Source: Faecalicatena contorta (GTDB lineage: Bacteria > Bacillota > Clostridia > Lachnospirales > Lachnospiraceae). Taken from it: a stretch of 64,000 bases of DNA. Of this stretch, positions 17,219 to 25,306 are shown in pieces. The stretch lies in contig NZ_QGDS01000017.1 in NCBI RefSeq assembly GCF_003149105.1, positions 1 to 64,000 of the forward strand, in the 5' to 3' direction. A program made the position numbers and the translations under genes. Each line of letters opens with the position of its first letter. The first letter of the stretch is position 1. The notes under the pieces are model-generated. The model made no database searches. It had not been told where the DNA came from and was given only the letters and a program-made list of their open reading frames with translations.

Positions 17219-18015
17219 GAAAACTAATTAAATATGATTTAAAATACGGAGTGAAGATATTCGGCATACTTCACGGAATCCTGCTGACCGCCAGCATACT
17301 TGGGCGTTTTCTGTTCGTCAACAAAATAGACTTTTATGCGGACCCGGAAATCATTTTTTCTTCCGTTTCACCATTCATAGCCCTTTATGTTCTTTTGTTC
17401 ACCAGCATCAGCCTGGGCGTAACGGCCATGTTGTCTGTACGTTTTTACCGGAATCTTTTTACAGATGAAGGATATTTATCATGGACGCTGCCTGCCACAC
17501 CTGTGCAGCAGCTTTGGGCAAAAATTGCATCCGGTACTATCTGGTATGTCCTTAATATCCTGATAACCGCACTTTCCCTGTTCATACTTGTAACAGGAAG
17601 TAATGTAACAGAGGCCTATGCTAAAATATCCCCAGAAATGACTGATATTCTTGGTGTCCCTCTGAGCCGCTATAGTCTTATTGTACTAGCGTTTAGTTTA
17701 GCCGGCTCATTAAGCAGTGTCATTATGATTTATGTATGCATCTCAATCGGTCAGTTATTTCCCGGACACCGGATACTAGGTGCTATCCTTGCCTACTTCA
17801 TCCTTATGGTTATTATTCAGGTTGTGGTACTGGGTCTCATGATTATTTTTAATCTATTTCCAGGGCCCTATGCAGCAACAGTTGTAATAGAGGCGGAAGC
17901 ATCACATTACATGTTCGCAATCTTCAAGCTAAGCGGGGGAATTACAATTGTACTGACAATCGTGGAATACTTTATTATACATTACATTTTGAACAAAAAG
18001 TTAAATCTAATTTAA
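17212..18015 (+). CDS. ABC transporter permease, YtrC/ABC-2 like
   Basis: The 267-residue protein has about six membrane segments: near 15-35, 55-80, 105-130, 150-175, 190-215 and 240-262. It is the membrane partner of the ATPase encoded just upstream. No substrate-specific motif is visible. With the GntR regulator it forms a three-gene unit of the kind induced by membrane or cell-wall stress in other Firmicutes. Confidence 0.85.
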   Translation: MLGKLIKYDLKYGVKIFGILHGILLTASILGRFLFVNKIDFYADPEIIFSSVSPFIALYVLLFTSISLGVTAMLSVRFYRNLFTDEGYLSWTLPATPVQQLWAKIASGTIWYVLNILITALSLFILVTGSNVTEAYAKISPEMTDILGVPLSRYSLIVLAFSLAGSLSSVIMIYVCISIGQLFPGHRILGAILAYFILMVIIQVVVLGLMIIFNLFPGPYAATVVIEAEASHYMFAIFKLSGGITIVLTIVEYFIIHYILNKKLNLI

Positions 18016-18053
18016 ATAGACAGAGCCAAGGTAGTCTGTCATAAGAACGTATA

Positions 18054-18080
18054 CTTATTGAACTACTAACGTTCAATAAG
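18054..18080. repeat. Palindrome CTTATTGAAC-N7-GTTCAATAAG
   Basis: A perfect 10-bp inverted repeat around TACTAAC. Its core TTGAACTACTAACGTTCAA recurs with one change at 46694-46712. It lies after the ABC permease gene. It may be a small repeat family or a weak terminator. Confidence 0.6.
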
Positions 18081-18095
18081 GTATATCATACAACA

Positions 18096-18132
18096 ACAGC
18101 CATAGTTCAATTTTTAATTGACCTATGGCTGT
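18096..18132. terminator. Convergent hairpin between the ABC operon and the serine hydrolase gene
   Basis: The stem ACAGCCATAGTTCAATT/AATTGACCTATGGCTGT is 17 bp with one mismatch and a 3-base loop. It lies between two converging genes. The flanking T tract is poor on both strands (TTTTAC on the minus side upstream), so termination strength is uncertain. Confidence 0.6.
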
Positions 18133-18146
18133 AAAACTAAATATGC

Positions 18147-19595
18147 CTATTTTCGGAGCGGGACATTATATCGGTGAGTATATACAAACCATGTAATGCT
18201 TGCTGTTAATAATGCTGACGAAATCACAGCTGTAAGAACACTGTATGTTTGCCAAACAAGTATCGTTGACCAATCAAAGGCACAGCATACTATACCCAGG
18301 GCAATCGCAGCAATAAGCAAAATAACTGTTACGGTTATTCTCTTTTTTGTCATTGGCTGCCGCTCATTCGTTTTCCTCCTGCGTAATCCTAAGAAAAATA
18401 ACAAGACTGCCGATAGACAAAGAATAATTGTGGTAGATGACAAAATAATGTCCAAAAGCTGTGTTCCGCTTATTGCATATGACTGCGTTAGATTGCCGTC
18501 TAATATATCTTTAACTTTTAGTACCAGGCTGATATTGGTATTTGCGCCGTTGGTCAGCAAGCAGATGGCTGTTCGTTCATTTGGCAGTATGGACACTTGG
18601 GTGCTGAAATTGGGATTCCCCCCTGAATGTTCTATAATCGTTTGGTCAGTGTTTACCGACCAGCCCGCCGCATAATACATTTCGTCGACAGCCGAAACAG
18701 ACATATCACCCTGATGGGATTTTTCGATAACTGTATGAAATATTTCAGGTATGTCCTGCACAATCCCCATCTGTATGCCCATCCAGCGCGCCATATCTTT
18801 TGTACATGAAATGATGTAGCCTGCGGGTTTATTCCCGGCATAATCCGGCGCGTTATATGGCGTTGTCATAAAAAAGGAAGAACGGTACCCCTGTGCCAAC
18901 TGTCCGGTGACCTGCGCATCTTCCTTATAAACATACGTCCGGTAAAGACCTAACGGCTGAAATACCTGTTCCCTCATAAAGTCTTCATAGCTTTGTCCAG
19001 ACACAATCTCAATAACCAAACCCAATACGTCATAATTAACGGTTCCATAATTATACTGTTCACCTGGTGGGAATGCCAATTCAGCATCTGCCAGCATTTC
19101 CACAGTCTTCTGCAGCATATCCGGCGTATTGCCCTGAGGAATATTTTGAGCATGCCTAATATTCGTCAGGCCGCTGGTATGGTGAAGAAAGTTATTGAGT
19201 GTAAGATTTTGCATATCAACAGGTTTCCCTTGATACTTTAATGTAAACCAAGGTAAATATTTTTGGACAGTGTCAGTCATTGACAGCAGCCCTTGCTTTT
19301 CCAACAACAGAATGCCCATGCCAGTAAAAGCTTTACTAACCGAGGCCAACTCATATAGTGTATTTTCACTTGCAGGCACCTCCTTTTCACGATCCGCATA
19401 TCCGGAAGAAAAGTAAGACACTTCATCATCAGCAAGTATTGAGATTGACATCCCCGGCACACCTGATATACGGCAGGCATCATCCAGTAACGCTTGTATT
19501 GCCGCAGATTGAGGATCCGACAACGCATAACTTTGTGTTGTAAATCCTGAGCATAAAATAAATATCGTTAGTACAAAAACAATAGTCTTTTTCAT
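18147..19595 (-). CDS. Beta-lactamase-family serine hydrolase, secreted and membrane-bound
   Basis: The 482-residue protein has a signal peptide (1-24), a class C beta-lactamase/PBP4*-type domain and four C-terminal membrane segments (about 375-480). The nucleophile motif S-V-S-K is at 85-88. The YxN-type position reads Y-G-T rather than Y-S-N, and the third motif is HSG (IIEHSGGNPNF). Such proteins are usually esterases or D-amino-acid peptidases rather than antibiotic-resistance enzymes. No linked regulator is visible. Function in detail is unknown. Confidence 0.85.
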   Translation of the reverse strand: MKKTIVFVLTIFILCSGFTTQSYALSDPQSAAIQALLDDACRISGVPGMSISILADDEVSYFSSGYADREKEVPASENTLYELASVSKAFTGMGILLLEKQGLLSMTDTVQKYLPWFTLKYQGKPVDMQNLTLNNFLHHTSGLTNIRHAQNIPQGNTPDMLQKTVEMLADAELAFPPGEQYNYGTVNYDVLGLVIEIVSGQSYEDFMREQVFQPLGLYRTYVYKEDAQVTGQLAQGYRSSFFMTTPYNAPDYAGNKPAGYIISCTKDMARWMGIQMGIVQDIPEIFHTVIEKSHQGDMSVSAVDEMYYAAGWSVNTDQTIIEHSGGNPNFSTQVSILPNERTAICLLTNGANTNISLVLKVKDILDGNLTQSYAISGTQLLDIILSSTTIILCLSAVLLFFLGLRRRKTNERQPMTKKRITVTVILLIAAIALGIVCCAFDWSTILVWQTYSVLTAVISSALLTASITWFVYTHRYNVPLRK

Positions 19596-19709
19596 AAACT
19601 CTCCATTTTAGAAAATTATGCGAGGATAATATAAATAACCTACAGTTACAACTACTAAACTAAATTGAAATTTGGCTGCTTCCTGTTACTCATATAATAC
19701 AGTATTGTT

Positions 19710-20099
19710 CTATTTAATTTCGGCATTTATCTCGCTCAATGCCTTCGTTAGTAATGGCAAAACTATGTTGAGTGCTTTAAGATTATTATTAAGCATGGTA
19801 TGCTGCCAAGTACCCCGCGTTAATTTTGCTTGTGATTTCTCCGATTTGCTAATCAGAGAAGTGATTGGTGCAAGCGCATTTTTCAAATCTTCTTCAGTAT
19901 AACAATCCACAGCGTCACTCTCCATTAATCTTTTTGATAGTAATGCTGAAGCTATATAGAGTGCTTTAAGTCTATTCTTTTGTAAGGTATGCTGAGAAGT
20001 ACCTTGTTCAAATTTCTCTTTTGCTTTCTCCGTCCTGTCAATCATTGAAGCTGTGGCCCGGAGTGCTTCCTCCATATCTTTTTCTGTAAAATCATCCAT
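19710..20099 (-). CDS. Small protein with two internal repeats of about 55 residues
   Basis: ATG 20099 follows GGAGGTTGAGTTT and gives a 129-residue soluble, mostly helical protein. It is built from two copies of one unit: FTEKDMEEALRATASMIDRT...QGTSQHTL...RLKALYIASALL and YTEEDLKNALAPITSLISKS...RGTWQHTM...NLKALNIVLPLL. Each unit has an acidic helix, a Ser/Thr-rich helix, a conserved G-T-x-Q-H-T turn and a final hydrophobic helix. I recognise no family. It stands alone between the serine hydrolase and the azlCD genes. It may be a small helical binding protein, but nothing in the sequence shows the partner. Confidence 0.7.
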   Translation of the reverse strand: MDDFTEKDMEEALRATASMIDRTEKAKEKFEQGTSQHTLQKNRLKALYIASALLSKRLMESDAVDCYTEEDLKNALAPITSLISKSEKSQAKLTRGTWQHTMLNNNLKALNIVLPLLTKALSEINAEIK

Positions 20100-20217
20100 A
20101 AACTCAACCTCCACAAGTATGAATAATCCACAGTTCAACCACCCGTTCAATTCCAAAAAGGAGCTGGCCGGCCCGATGAACTGGGATTTACCAAATTATA
20201 GCACGAATAGATGTAAA

Positions 20218-20265
20218 GAACAGTATTGGACATTTATATGTACTTACAAATGTCCAATACTGTTC
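20218..20265. terminator. Long perfect hairpin downstream of azlD
   Basis: GAACAGTATTGGACATTT and its exact complement form an 18-bp stem with a 12-base loop. It lies just after the azlD stop. On the minus strand it is followed by TTTACATC, a weak T tract. It probably ends the azlCD transcript. Confidence 0.65.
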
Positions 20266-20283
20266 TCTGAATATCAGCCTATC

Positions 20284-20616
20284 CTAAAATACCGCCTGAA
20301 CCAAAAACATATACAGCAGAGTTCCTGCCCCAATACTCAGCAGATTGTTACGTTTCCATATATGAAACACTACCACAGCAAGTACGGAAATAGCCTCAGG
20401 GATTCCATAAGGTGCTGCCGTAACAGATGTATTTCTCAGACAATATACAACCAGCATTCCAATTACAGCAGGAGTCAGAACCCGTCCCAGATACTCCACC
20501 GTCTTTGGTATTGCTTTCCCTTTTGGGAATATGAAAAACGGTATTGCTCTTGTGGCAAATGTAGTGGCAGCCACCGCCAAAATAATAAGCAGGGATGTAA
20601 CTGCATTTATCGGCAT
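20284..20616 (-). CDS. azlD: AzlD-family branched-chain amino-acid export subunit
   Basis: ATG 20616 follows GGAGGTGGAGAC and gives a 110-residue protein with four membrane segments. It contains the family features ATRAIPFFIFPKGK and YLGRVLTPAVIGMLVVYC. AzlD pairs with AzlC in export of branched-chain amino acids or their analogues. It overlaps the end of azlC by 10 bp. Confidence 0.92.
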   Translation of the reverse strand: MPINAVTSLLIILAVAATTFATRAIPFFIFPKGKAIPKTVEYLGRVLTPAVIGMLVVYCLRNTSVTAAPYGIPEAISVLAVVVFHIWKRNNLLSIGAGTLLYMFLVQAVF

Positions 20617-21314
20617 GTCTCCACCTCCTCTTCCAGGCGTTTTCTCATCGTAAAAAGCATCAAGACGCTTAGAATCATAGTCGGAAACACAAAGCTTCCG
20701 CCTCCAAATACTTGCAGGCAAAGAAGGGACGAAATCACACCTATCACTGCAGGTATCCGGTTTTTCGCATTCAGCCACTGTTCCGTAAATATCACCACAA
20801 ACAATGCTGTCATTGCAAACTCTATTCCCTCGGCATTAAAAGGAAGTACGCTTTTTAAAATACCGCCTATAGCCGACCCTATTAACCAGTAGATTTGATC
20901 TAAGAGAGCAACTGCAAACAAAAATTTATCTTCCTCTACATCTTCAGGCACCTTCGTCGTACATAAAAGAGAGTAGGTTTCATCTGTAAGCCCAAAAATC
21001 ATATACCACCGCTTTTTTCCCATCTTATGAAATTTTTCCAGCAGGGACAATCCATAGAATATGTGGCGGACATTCACCATCAAGGTCATGAATATCACCT
21101 GTAAAAAAGAAATACCAGGCACAAAAAAATTCACTGCCAAATACTGTCCTGAACCCGCGTACACGAGCAGACTCATCAAAACCGCCCACCACGCGGAATA
21201 TCCCTTTTCCGCATACATTACCCCAAAAGCAATTCCTATAAACAAATATCCTGTAAGTACAGGAATTGTATAAGGGAATGCCTTTTTAAAAGCTATCCTA
21301 TATCCTGACATCAT
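20607..21314 (-). CDS. azlC: AzlC-family branched-chain amino-acid exporter
   Basis: The 235-residue protein has about seven membrane segments and the family motifs YLFIGIAFGVMY, SLLVYAGSGQYLAV and NVRHIFYGLSLLEKF. AzlC/AzlD are the LIV-E export pair. It is followed, overlapping, by azlD. No Lrp-type regulator is adjacent. Confidence 0.93.
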   Translation of the reverse strand: MMSGYRIAFKKAFPYTIPVLTGYLFIGIAFGVMYAEKGYSAWWAVLMSLLVYAGSGQYLAVNFFVPGISFLQVIFMTLMVNVRHIFYGLSLLEKFHKMGKKRWYMIFGLTDETYSLLCTTKVPEDVEEDKFLFAVALLDQIYWLIGSAIGGILKSVLPFNAEGIEFAMTALFVVIFTEQWLNAKNRIPAVIGVISSLLCLQVFGGGSFVFPTMILSVLMLFTMRKRLEEEVETCR

Positions 21315-21336
21315 TTGTTTTCCTTCTTATTCACAT

Positions 21337-21474
21337 CAAAAAAGAATCTCGCAAACGAGATTCTCCGCCTGCGGTGGGTTGCCACAGCAACATCTTCTTT
21401 GTCACCGCAGTGCGATCTCCCCGGAGGATTTTTATGTAAATAGAAAACATAGCTTTCTATCTACAAAAAAAATA
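21337..21474 (-). ncRNA. Structured RNA-like element C, ending in a strong terminator, behind tRNA-Arg
   Basis: Read on the minus strand right after the tRNA: a T-rich start, a hairpin GATAGAAAGC/GTTTTCTATTT region, the block ATAAAAATCCTCCGGGGAGATCGCAC, a middle hairpin (TTGCTGTGGCAACC near the loop; TGCGGTG pairs with CACCGCA), and a terminator GAATCTCG-TTTG-CGAGATTC-TTTTTT (21338-21363). The order and the CC-TCC-GGGGA core match elements at 26065-26202 and 44166-44275. It may be an independent small RNA, a processed tail of the tRNA transcript, or a mobile structured repeat. No open frame fits. Confidence 0.55.
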
Positions 21475-21546
21475 CACGTCTGGGCGGAGTCGAACCGCCG
21501 CACATGCCTCCGGAGGGCATTGCTCTATCCACTGAGCTACAGACGT
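21475..21546 (-). tRNA. tRNA-Arg (anticodon CCG)
   Basis: A 72-nt cloverleaf: acceptor ACGTCTG/CAGACGT, D stem GCTC/GAGC, anticodon stem ATGCC/GGCAT with loop CTCCGGA (anticodon CCG, reads CGG), a 4-base variable region and T stem GGCGG/CCGCC with TTCGACT loop. The discriminator base is G. CCA is not encoded. A promoter lies at 21604-21632. Confidence 0.95.
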
Positions 21547-21603
21547 ATAAATCTACATACATTCCTGCTATACCGACATTAGTCTCTAACAGAACGCTTT
21601 ATT

Positions 21604-21632
21604 ATCCTAGCACAAATTTCAAAAAATGTAAA
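21604..21632 (-). promoter_or_regulatory. Promoter of tRNA-Arg
   Basis: On the minus strand TTTACA (21627-21632) and TAGGAT (21604-21609) are 17 bp apart, with an extended TGC before the -10 box. It is about 58 bp ahead of the tRNA. Confidence 0.75.
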
Positions 21633-21690
21633 GAGTTTCATACAAGCTCTTCATTAATTCAAGTCAAATAGCAGCCTTCTGTAAAATAGT

Positions 21691-21734
21691 GCCTGCACAA
21701 ATATCCAGTATTGTGAATAGATATTTGTACAGGC
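21691..21734. terminator. Hairpin behind the DUF5688 gene
   Basis: GCCTGCACAAATATC pairs with GATATTTGTACAGGC (one mismatch). It lies about 80 bp after the stop of the DUF5688 gene. The T tract (TTTCTT) is on the plus strand; on the minus strand ACTATTTT follows. It may be bidirectional. Nothing else was seen between the tRNA promoter and the DUF5688 gene. Confidence 0.55.
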
Positions 21735-21815
21735 TTTCTTAAATCCAAATCCTCCCTTTAGCCATGCATTGTAAATTTACTGCAACATATGCAGTGTAAG
21801 TTTTTTATAGAAATA

Positions 21816-22730
21816 CTATTTTGAGAGCATCAGTTTCTTCCCCTTCCTCTTATAAAAATATACATGATTGCTCAGTACTTCCTCCGGGGCCACCTGTGTT
21901 TCATTGATCTCAATTACCATCTCATTCATTTCTTCAGTATCCAGTCCTTTAGATTCAGGGACAATAATCACTTCATGGATGCTGCTCGGCAAAATAAAAA
22001 AGTCTTCTTTAAGCATTTCTCCGATCATATCAAGCACATGGGGATAGAAAAGACAGGCAGCACCATAATTGCGTAAAGAATTTGTCAGCACATACATGAC
22101 ATCCTCTTTCTCCTCTCCCACCTGGTTCAAAAGGTTTTCGTCTTCCCCGGAAGCTACCTCCAGCATTTTTTCAATTGCATATTGCATCGTAAAGAATTCG
22201 GCCGGCAAAAGGTTTGCAGCATTTTTAAGCGCAACATCATATAGCTCTTCCTTGGAGACTTCCCACATTTTCAAATGCTCATTGCTTATTTGTATGGTAG
22301 CCGTCCCCGTTTTGTCCATCTCAAGAAGCACATAAAACACAATAGATAAATCCAGAACCTCTACAAATGGAATGCATTCCAGCATCTTTTTATTTTTATC
22401 CGTATGAATCAGCTTAAATATAATCTTATCCTGAATTTTATCATATTCCTTTAATTGGCTGTAATCCCAGACTTCTTCGCCGCCCACTGTTTCGTAAAAG
22501 TCCAGAATTTCCTGAACCAGCCTGTCCATCTGTTCTCCCTTTTGAAGCCTGGTATAAAGCCCTTCCAGGTAAATAGCCGGTGATGCACTCAGCTCCTTTG
22601 TCTGAAACAAAATTCCTTTTTTCTCTCTGCCGTTATTCTTCTGGGCAGTATAAACACTTGCTTTTACACCTTCTTTCAATTTTTTATTCAATTCTTCTTC
22701 AACAGCGTACAAAAATTCTTGATATTTCAT
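21816..22730 (-). CDS. DUF5688-family protein
   Basis: ATG 22730 follows AGAGAGGAAAATT; the protein of 304 residues begins MKYQEFLYAVEEELNKKL. This start, the GILFQTKELSASPAIYLEGLY block, the internal YDVALKNAANLLPAEFF and the IHEVIIVPES region near the end are typical of DUF5688 proteins, which are common and often multi-copy in Lachnospiraceae. They are cytosolic and of unknown function. The gene stands alone; the neighbours do not suggest a role. Confidence 0.8.
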   Translation of the reverse strand: MKYQEFLYAVEEELNKKLKEGVKASVYTAQKNNGREKKGILFQTKELSASPAIYLEGLYTRLQKGEQMDRLVQEILDFYETVGGEEVWDYSQLKEYDKIQDKIIFKLIHTDKNKKMLECIPFVEVLDLSIVFYVLLEMDKTGTATIQISNEHLKMWEVSKEELYDVALKNAANLLPAEFFTMQYAIEKMLEVASGEDENLLNQVGEEKEDVMYVLTNSLRNYGAACLFYPHVLDMIGEMLKEDFFILPSSIHEVIIVPESKGLDTEEMNEMVIEINETQVAPEEVLSNHVYFYKRKGKKLMLSK

Positions 22731-22896
22731 AATTTTCCTCTCTTTATTTGCACGCTCATCATAGCCTGAGAAAATTGACACGAACTGTGTCGAGATAATT
22801 CGATTTGAAAAATATTATGCAAATTAATTATACACAACTTACACTGGAAGCGCAAGTCCCGCATCTGCAAAATATCGTTGCATGAGCTGCAGTCCG

Positions 22897-22937
22897 GTTA
22901 CAGGTTACACCCTACGGGTGCACTGTAACGACATCCA
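22897..22937. repeat. Hairpin repeat flanking efp (downstream copy)
   Basis: GTTACAGGTTACACCC-TAC-GGGTGCACTGTAACGACATCCA is an imperfect palindrome: GTTACAG/CTGTAAC outside, CACCC/GGGTG inside. The same unit starts the element at 23710. The two copies bracket efp and are in the same orientation. Confidence 0.75.
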
Positions 22938-22965
22938 GACCGGTTTATGCCCCGCCACAAAGCAC

Positions 22966-23018
22966 AAACCCTGGTGGGTAAGCAGAAGGGATTCCCCTCC
23001 TCTTACCCACCAGGGTTT
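22966..23018 (-). terminator. Terminator of efp
   Basis: A 17-bp stem, AAACCCTGGTGGGTAAG with CTTACCCACCAGGGTTT, and a 19-base loop. It starts 20 bp behind the efp stop. T-rich DNA flanks both sides (TTTGTTTA on plus). Confidence 0.75.
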
Positions 23019-23037
23019 GTTTATAAATTAATTCTTT

Positions 23038-23595
23038 TTATACACGTGACAGGTACTCACCTGTTCTTGTGTCTATTTTCAATACATCTCCCTGCTCTAC
23101 AAACAATGGAACCATAACAACTGCTCCTGTTTCTACTGTAGCCGGTTTTGTAGCTCCCTGAGCCGTATCTCCCTTGAATCCTGGCTCTGTCTCTGTAATT
23201 GCCAGTTCCACAAACAAAGGCGGTTCTACAAGGAATACATTTCCTTTATGAGAACAAATTTTAACATTCTCATTCTCTTTTACAAACTTGAGTGCATCTC
23301 CAACCACATCTTCGTTCAGCGCAATCTGGTCATATGTCTCAACATCCATGAAGTTGTATAAATCCCCATCCTGATAGAGATACTGCATGTCCTTTCTGTC
23401 GATGTGTGCTTTCGGGAACTTCTCACTTGGTCTGAAAGTCTTCTCCACAACACCGCCATTGATTATATTTCTTAATTTTGTTCTAACAAACGCTGCACCT
23501 TTACCTGGTTTTACATGCTGGAATTCCAAAATCTGATAAATGTTACCGTCAATTTCAACGGTTACTCCATTTTTAAAGTCTCCTGCTGCGATCAT
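23038..23595 (-). CDS. efp: Elongation factor P
   Basis: The 185-residue protein helps ribosomes that stall at runs of proline. The tip of domain I reads [12 protein letters not shown], with the usual lysine that is modified in many bacteria. Three OB-like domains are present, ending in [11 protein letters not shown], the common C-terminal signature. ATG 23595 follows AAGGAGGATTACA. No modification enzyme (epmA, ymfI) is adjacent. It has its own promoter (23651-23679) and terminator and is flanked on both sides by a hairpin repeat. Confidence 0.97.
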   Translation of the reverse strand: MIAAGDFKNGVTVEIDGNIYQILEFQHVKPGKGAAFVRTKLRNIINGGVVEKTFRPSEKFPKAHIDRKDMQYLYQDGDLYNFMDVETYDQIALNEDVVGDALKFVKENENVKICSHKGNVFLVEPPLFVELAITETEPGFKGDTAQGATKPATVETGAVVMVPLFVEQGDVLKIDTRTGEYLSRV

Positions 23596-23650
23596 TGTAA
23601 TCCTCCTTCAATTGTGCAATTCATGCACTTACCTTTTTACGCTGTTTATA

Positions 23651-23679
23651 ATTTTATAATAAATTTATACATTTTTCAA
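23651..23679 (-). promoter_or_regulatory. Predicted promoter of efp
   Basis: On the minus strand TTGAAA (23674-23679) and TAAAAT (23651-23656) are 17 bp apart. The -10 box is about 55 bp before the start codon. Confidence 0.7.
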
Positions 23680-23709
23680 CCTTTTTTTGTGCAAGTCAGG
23701 CACCTTATT

Positions 23710-23856
23710 GTTACAGTTTACACCCTGCGGGTGCGCACTGTAACGACATCCACCCCATTTAAGTCGCCTGCGGCGAGGAGCTGGATGCCCTGAAGCCGAT
23801 ACTTTAATGGCTCCGATGCCGTACAGCGGAGTGCACGGCGCGGTCTGAACAGTAAC
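23710..23856. repeat. Structured intergenic element with inverted ends (147 bp)
   Basis: It starts GTTACAGTTTA and ends TGAACAGTAAC, the latter being the exact complement of the left end (GTTACTGTTCA) of the element at 4350. Inside are hairpin GTTACAGT/ACTGTAAC with CACCC-TGC-GGGTG, CATCCA/TGGATG, and GCCGT/ACGGC. The blocks CCCATTTA and GCGGCGAGG-GC-GG are shared with the 4350 element. It ends 3 bp from the stop codon of yqeG. Confidence 0.7.
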
Positions 23857-23859
23857 TCC

Positions 23860-24366
23860 TTATTCTTCAAAGCCCCGCTTCTTTTTATAGAAATAGAGTA
23901 CGATTCTCTCCAAATAACGTTTGAGTACAATCTGAATTTCCTCTTTGGGATGAATTGGTTTTACCAGAATATTCCTGATACCACTCCTTTTCGCTCCCCA
24001 TATATCTGTAAAAAGCTGGTCACCGACAAAGATTGTGTTGGAACAGTCTGTCCCCATAATCTCCATCGCTTTTTTATAATTCTTCGTGGAAGGCTTGTGA
24101 GCGTCATAGATATAATTCGTCTGTATCTCTTCATTAAATATCCTGACGCGCGCCTCCTGATTGTTTGATATCAGACAGGATGAAAAGCCAATCCCAGCTA
24201 ACCTGGTAAATAATTCCCTGGCCCGGTCATCTGCCGGCGCACCATGAGAAACTAAGGTGTTGTCAATGTCAAAAACAACACCTCTGTAGCCCTCTTCATA
24301 TAACTGTTCAAATGGAATGACGTATACAGACTTCTGATAGTCATCCGGAAAAAATCTATCAAACAT
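23860..24366 (-). CDS. YqeG-family HAD IIIA phosphatase
   Basis: This 168-residue HAD-superfamily hydrolase shows motif I VVFDIDNTLVSHG (two aspartates), motif II in SCLISNN, and motif IV FVGDQLFTDIWGAKRSG. YqeG proteins act on phosphorylated small molecules; the Bacillus and mitochondrial relatives (Gep4) include phosphatidylglycerophosphate phosphatase. The substrate here is not shown. ATG 24366 overlaps the TAA of the upstream fusion gene by one base (TAATG), so translation is coupled. A repeat element begins 3 bp after its stop. Confidence 0.92.
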   Translation of the reverse strand: MFDRFFPDDYQKSVYVIPFEQLYEEGYRGVVFDIDNTLVSHGAPADDRARELFTRLAGIGFSSCLISNNQEARVRIFNEEIQTNYIYDAHKPSTKNYKKAMEIMGTDCSNTIFVGDQLFTDIWGAKRSGIRNILVKPIHPKEEIQIVLKRYLERIVLYFYKKKRGFEE

Positions 24367-25151
24367 TATTCTGCATCCATCTCCATCAATCTAGAAATAA
24401 TTTCCTCACAAATCTGCAGTACCGTCTTATGATCTGTCTGAATCACAATATCTGCTGCCGCTTCATATTTTTCACGGCGCTTCTCCATTAAGTCTGCAAT
24501 AAATTCTACATTTTTATTCCCATTGAGGATAGGCCTGTCATCGCTGTCTTTCACGCGGTCGAATATTATCTCGGGGCTTGCTGTCAACAGGATGACGCGG
24601 CCATTTTTCTTCATCTCCACCACGTTTTCTGCCCGCAGGGCCGCTCCGCCCCCACAGGAAATAATTGTATTCTTTCTTGACTGCATCTCAATCAGGAGCT
24701 TCGTCTCCTTCTCTCTGAAATATGGTTCTCCATATGTGGCAAAGATATCCGGGATGCTCATCTCTTCTCTCTCTGTAATTACCTGGTCCATCTCCACAAT
24801 ATTCATTGCAAACATCGTACTGAGGTAGTCGGAAATTGTTGATTTTCCCGCACCCATAAAGCCAATTAAAACAATATTATAAGAAAACAGCTTCCTTGCC
24901 TGAATCCGTTTACTGTTGCGTACAATCCTGCGGAATACATCATGAATCTCATCTTGGTACTTATTTCCCTCAAGCTTCTCTTTCAGCATTCTCTCCTGTT
25001 TTTCTTCCTGTGCAGGCTGCAAGATAGGCATGCCATACTCTTCTTTATATGCCATGATCTTTTCTACAATTGCATTACGTTCCATTAAAGCATCTATGAT
25101 TTTATCATCACATAGCGCAAGCTGTTCGCGGTACATCTCTAAATCGTTCAT
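24366..25151 (-). CDS. Chorismate mutase-shikimate kinase fusion
   Basis: The 261-residue protein joins an AroQ-type chorismate mutase domain (1-85; helices with Arg8, Arg25 and Lys36-type positions in YREQL, ERNAIVEKIMAYK) to a shikimate kinase (about 90-261) with Walker A GFMGAGKS (97-104), the aspartate in EMDQVI, CGGGAALR and DDRPIL. The kinase makes shikimate 3-phosphate; the mutase turns chorismate into prephenate, two steps after the kinase product is finished. One protein thus touches both the middle and the phenylalanine/tyrosine branch of the pathway. No other aro gene is adjacent. It is co-translated with yqeG. Confidence 0.93.
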   Translation of the reverse strand: MNDLEMYREQLALCDDKIIDALMERNAIVEKIMAYKEEYGMPILQPAQEEKQERMLKEKLEGNKYQDEIHDVFRRIVRNSKRIQARKLFSYNIVLIGFMGAGKSTISDYLSTMFAMNIVEMDQVITEREEMSIPDIFATYGEPYFREKETKLLIEMQSRKNTIISCGGGAALRAENVVEMKKNGRVILLTASPEIIFDRVKDSDDRPILNGNKNVEFIADLMEKRREKYEAAADIVIQTDHKTVLQICEEIISRLMEMDAE

Positions 25152-25306
25152 TTCTCACCGTCCACTTTCTTCATCCTTTTTCTATAGCTACTCATTCTAT
25201 TATATTGTAGTTCAGCCATAAACTTGCCTTACTAAACTGTAACAACATTATAGCAATTTCCCCTTATGATAGCAAGCAGAACCTCACCTCCGGGGATCTG
25301 GATCTT

